A stretch of DNA of 64,000 bases, from NCBI GenBank assembly GCA_018268395.1, contig JAFDWQ010000005.1, forward strand, positions 345,939 through 409,938, given 5' to 3'. This document shows, piece after piece, positions 61,918 through 64,000 of this stretch. Position 1 is the first letter of the stretch. Each line of letters starts with the position of its first letter. Source of the DNA: Armatimonadota bacterium (GTDB taxonomy: Bacteria > Armatimonadota > Fimbriimonadia > Fimbriimonadales > Fimbriimonadaceae). The translations under genes and the position numbers were made by a program. The notes under the pieces were generated by a model. That model did not search any database. It saw nothing but the letters and a program-made list of their open reading frames with translations, and was not told where the DNA came from.

Positions 61918-62746
61918 CCCGCCGCGTCAGCTTGACCACCGACCGGCCTTCGCTCACTTTGACCGGTTCGACCACGAATTCGTCGTCGTGAAGCTTGACG
62001 GTAAGCGGGAGTTTGGCCTCGGGGTCGCGGAACAGGATTCCGGCCGCCAGTTCGAGCAGCTCGCGGACGATCACCTCGTGGTCGGCCTCTTGCAGGAGCG
62101 TCTCCAGTTCCCGTCTTCCGACTTTGCGGAGCCCCAGCGTCGCTCCGACATGGCCTTCCGGGGTCGTCCTCCAGACCGTCCGGAGGTGCAGGTCGGCCCG
62201 TTCGGCGTTCGGGTTCGTTTCCAACTCTTGCGCAAGTTCCTCGACGAGCCAGAACCGCTCGGTCACGGTGTCGAAAACGATCTGACCACCGACCGCGCGC
62301 GCCATGGCATCGGCGAGGTGAGTGAGGAACTGGAGGTGACGACGGTCGGGCAGTTTCTCCTGGCTGGCGTACCGGACTTTGGCGATCGTCGTACTTTCGG
62401 ACAGCCGTTCCAGAATCTGGGCGTCGGGAACGGCGTCGCTCTCGAACAGGTCGGGCCGGAAGACGTGGGGGTTTTTCTCCCTCTTAGCGAGGCCGAGATG
62501 GAGCCGGATGTCGCTGAACAAGACGCCTTCGCGCGACGTGATACAAGGCCGTCCGGGTTTGTTGTGCGGGTTACGCCCGATGACGTGGTCCATCAGGACG
62601 GGCGTCAGCGGCAGCTTTTCGGCGTTCGAGTAGACCCAGAACTCGGCCACGGCGAAGTACCCAGCTTGGCGTCTTCCGTTCGCCCAGCGGAAACCCAGAA
62701 CGGTCAGGAAGAGGGCGACGAACCCGCCTAGGACAAGCCAGCCCAT
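61904..62746 (-). CDS. membrane-anchored uncharacterised protein
   Basis: A 280-residue protein with one N-terminal membrane helix (MGWLVLGGFVALFLTVLGF) and a large soluble part (GRPCITSREGVLFSDIRLHL ... FLTHLADAMARAVGGQIVFD ... GHVGATLGLRKVGRRELETL). The start at ATG 62746 overlaps the zinc-ribbon stop (TGATG). No family recognised. Last gene of a three-gene operon; it converges on the DapA-like gene with a 14-base overlap. Confidence 0.7.
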   Translation of the reverse strand: MGWLVLGGFVALFLTVLGFRWANGRRQAGYFAVAEFWVYSNAEKLPLTPVLMDHVIGRNPHNKPGRPCITSREGVLFSDIRLHLGLAKREKNPHVFRPDLFESDAVPDAQILERLSESTTIAKVRYASQEKLPDRRHLQFLTHLADAMARAVGGQIVFDTVTERFWLVEELAQELETNPNAERADLHLRTVWRTTPEGHVGATLGLRKVGRRELETLLQEADHEVIVRELLELAAGILFRDPEAKLPLTVKLHDDEFVVEPVKVSEGRSVVKLTRRVTPR

Positions 62747-62961
62747 CACGGTGTCATGCCGTTGATCCATACCCTTGCGAGCAGGATTTCGTCGTCGTCG
62801 AGCAGGGCGTGGCACACGCCGCAAAGTCCTGCTTCATTGACCTTAGGACTTCGGCACAGGAGACAGGAATCCCGCTGGCGGGCCGACAGGACGATGTCCG
62901 GCCGGGACAGCGCCCATGGAAGTTCCGAACGTTTGAGACCGGTGTTCGTCAGTCGTGCCAT
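62746..62961 (-). CDS. small zinc-ribbon protein
   Basis: A 71-residue protein with CLLC and CGVC (about 33-36 and 48-51), a two-CxxC zinc ribbon, and a charged tail (LLDDDEILLARVWINGM). The start at ATG 62961 lies 1 base after the stop of the preceding gene; the longer upstream frame is a shadow. Co-translated with the membrane protein that follows. Function unknown. Confidence 0.65.
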   Translation of the reverse strand: MARLTNTGLKRSELPWALSRPDIVLSARQRDSCLLCRSPKVNEAGLCGVCHALLDDDEILLARVWINGMTP

Positions 62962-62962
62962 G

Positions 62963-63499
62963 TCACTGGGTCTCGACCACGAGTCTCTTGACCGTCCAAC
63001 CTTGCGTACCCCGGACGTACTCCACGCGCCACGCGGCGTTCGGGGCGTACAGTCCCCAGGCCGCGGCTCCGCCCAGGTTCTTGTTGAACAAACCCGTCGC
63101 GCCTTGGCTCGACTGGGGCCACCTTGAGGACTCCTTGCACGACCCGTCGACCAGGGAACAAAAGTACTTGAACTGGCGAAGGAAGAACGGGGTCGGTTCT
63201 TTCGACGTGGAGACTTGCGTGCCACGATAGCTGAACGCCAGGATGTCGTTCTCGGCAGGCGCGTATTCGTCGTCGAACAACATGCCGTACGCGACGTTCT
63301 CGGACGTGGGGACGGAGTAGACGGCCAGATCGAGCCGGCCGCCGCACATCGTACGGAAGGACTTCCAGTCGGCGGCGCGCAACGTCGCTACGGAGCGCCG
63401 GACCATATCGCTAAAGAACGGCGTCGCGACGGGTGGAGGAACGGGCGTGGGTGCGACCAGCGCGGTATGCCCCAGCGCGATGGCGAATGCGACCGTCAC
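62963..63499 (-). CDS. exported uncharacterised protein
   Basis: A 178-residue protein with an N-terminal signal-like segment (MTVAFAIALGHTALVA), a Pro-rich linker and a soluble domain (DWKSFRTMCGGRLDLAVYSV ... DILAFSYRGTQVSTSKEP). No family recognised. First gene of the leftward operon, divergent from the exonuclease III gene with a 38-base gap. Confidence 0.65.
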   Translation of the reverse strand: MTVAFAIALGHTALVAPTPVPPPVATPFFSDMVRRSVATLRAADWKSFRTMCGGRLDLAVYSVPTSENVAYGMLFDDEYAPAENDILAFSYRGTQVSTSKEPTPFFLRQFKYFCSLVDGSCKESSRWPQSSQGATGLFNKNLGGAAAWGLYAPNAAWRVEYVRGTQGWTVKRLVVETQ

Positions 63500-63537
63500 G
63501 GTTTCATTATCCCCATCCAGGTGACTGGTAACATGAC

Positions 63538-64000
63538 GTGCCGGTGAAAATCGCGACCTTCAATGTGAACTCCGTCCGGGCCCGGTTGCCGGTCTTGTTG
63601 AGATGGCTTCAAGAGGAGTCTCCTGACTGCGTCGCACTGCAAGAGACGAAGGTCGAGGACGCAAAGTTCCCCTTGGCCGAGTTTTTGGAAGCCGGATACA
63701 CGGTTTCCCATCACGGGCAGCCCCGATACAACGGTGTGGCCTTCCTTTCGAAACGTCCGATGGAGGACGTGACGACGGGATTCGGCGACCCGGACTGGCC
63801 CGAAGACTGTCGGATCATCCAAGGCACTTATCAAGGAGTGAAGGTCATTGGAACGTACGTGCCCAACGGGACGGCCGTCGGCAGTGAGAAGTTCGCCTAC
63901 AAGCTCGCTTGGTTCGAACGGTTCGGCCGGTTGGTCCGCGAAAGGACGAGTCCGGACGATCCCGTCGTCTGGCTCGGTGACATCAACGTGGCCCCTCGTC
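63538..64000 (+). CDS. xthA: exodeoxyribonuclease III, N-terminal part
   Basis: The first 154 residues of an ExoIII-type base-excision repair nuclease, cut by the window edge. KIATFNVNSVRARLPVLLRW, VALQETKVED (metal-binding Glu), YNGVAFLSKRP, YVPNGTAVGSEKFAYKLAWF and the GDINVAP (catalytic Asp/Asn) motif are all visible. Start GTG 63538 or GTG 63544; the former adds Met-Pro. Confidence 0.93.
   Translation, partial: MPVKIATFNVNSVRARLPVLLRWLQEESPDCVALQETKVEDAKFPLAEFLEAGYTVSHHGQPRYNGVAFLSKRPMEDVTTGFGDPDWPEDCRIIQGTYQGVKVIGTYVPNGTAVGSEKFAYKLAWFERFGRLVRERTSPDDPVVWLGDINVAPR

Overview
Organism. The protein-coding DNA is GC-rich and the type IV pilin-like genes at 48-50 kb are of the large prepilin family that is abundant in Armatimonadota. 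A split carbamoyl-phosphate synthase gene, Rhs proteins and many GTG/TTG starts fit the same picture. My best guess is a member of the Fimbriimonadia or a relative. This rests on sequence impression, not on a search.

Layout. 1-8.3 kb is accessory DNA: a cut-off gene and its regulator, a large serine recombinase, an IS3 remnant, a pentapeptide-repeat membrane protein, a DprA-like protein and an ArdC-like antirestriction protein. 8.3-20.5 kb is one tightly packed operon. It joins a type I restriction-modification system (hsdM, hsdS, hsdR) to a helicase carrying its own DNA-binding domain, a zinc-finger protein, a TIR-domain protein, a RhuM protein and an ImmA/PIN-like pair. 20.5-22.6 kb is a three-gene operon on the other strand (DNA-binding protein, membrane protein, von Willebrand A lipoprotein). 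22.9-36.2 kb is an Rhs locus. One long Rhs core at 29.5-32.8 kb follows glycosyltransferase genes. It is accompanied by three separately encoded Rhs tips, each with a different toxin-like C-terminus and a putative exported or membrane immunity gene, plus decayed tip fragments. 36.4-41.5 kb holds the other half of an IS3 element, an unknown protein, a HEPN-like/TIR pair and two nuclease-like proteins. A tRNA-Asn at 41.8 kb has its 3' end facing the accessory DNA, and to its right the sequence becomes ordinary chromosome.

Chromosomal part, 42.4-64 kb. TlpA-like thioredoxin; a CUT2 sugar ABC transporter (four genes); two prepilin-like genes; the N-terminal half of carB; a GH20-type glycosidase and a beta-lactamase-fold hydrolase; etfB-etfA beside a FadB-type beta-oxidation enzyme; a secreted protein, a methyltransferase and a DapA-like protein; a three-gene operon of small or membrane proteins; and the start of an exodeoxyribonuclease III gene.

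Most interesting system. Rhs tips A (minus strand, start 24319) and B (plus strand, start 32801) share a 153-bp perfectly identical inverted repeat (24090-24242 and 32878-33030). Recombination across it would flip the whole 8.6-kb glycosyltransferase-Rhs operon and exchange the tip that follows the core. Tip C lies in inverted orientation to B, so a second inversion could exchange B and C. The core and tip are separated by an in-frame double stop, a ribosome binding site and a new ATG, and the heptamer TASAATG marks the 5' edge of all four tip copies. I read this as a candidate inversion-driven toxin-tip switch.
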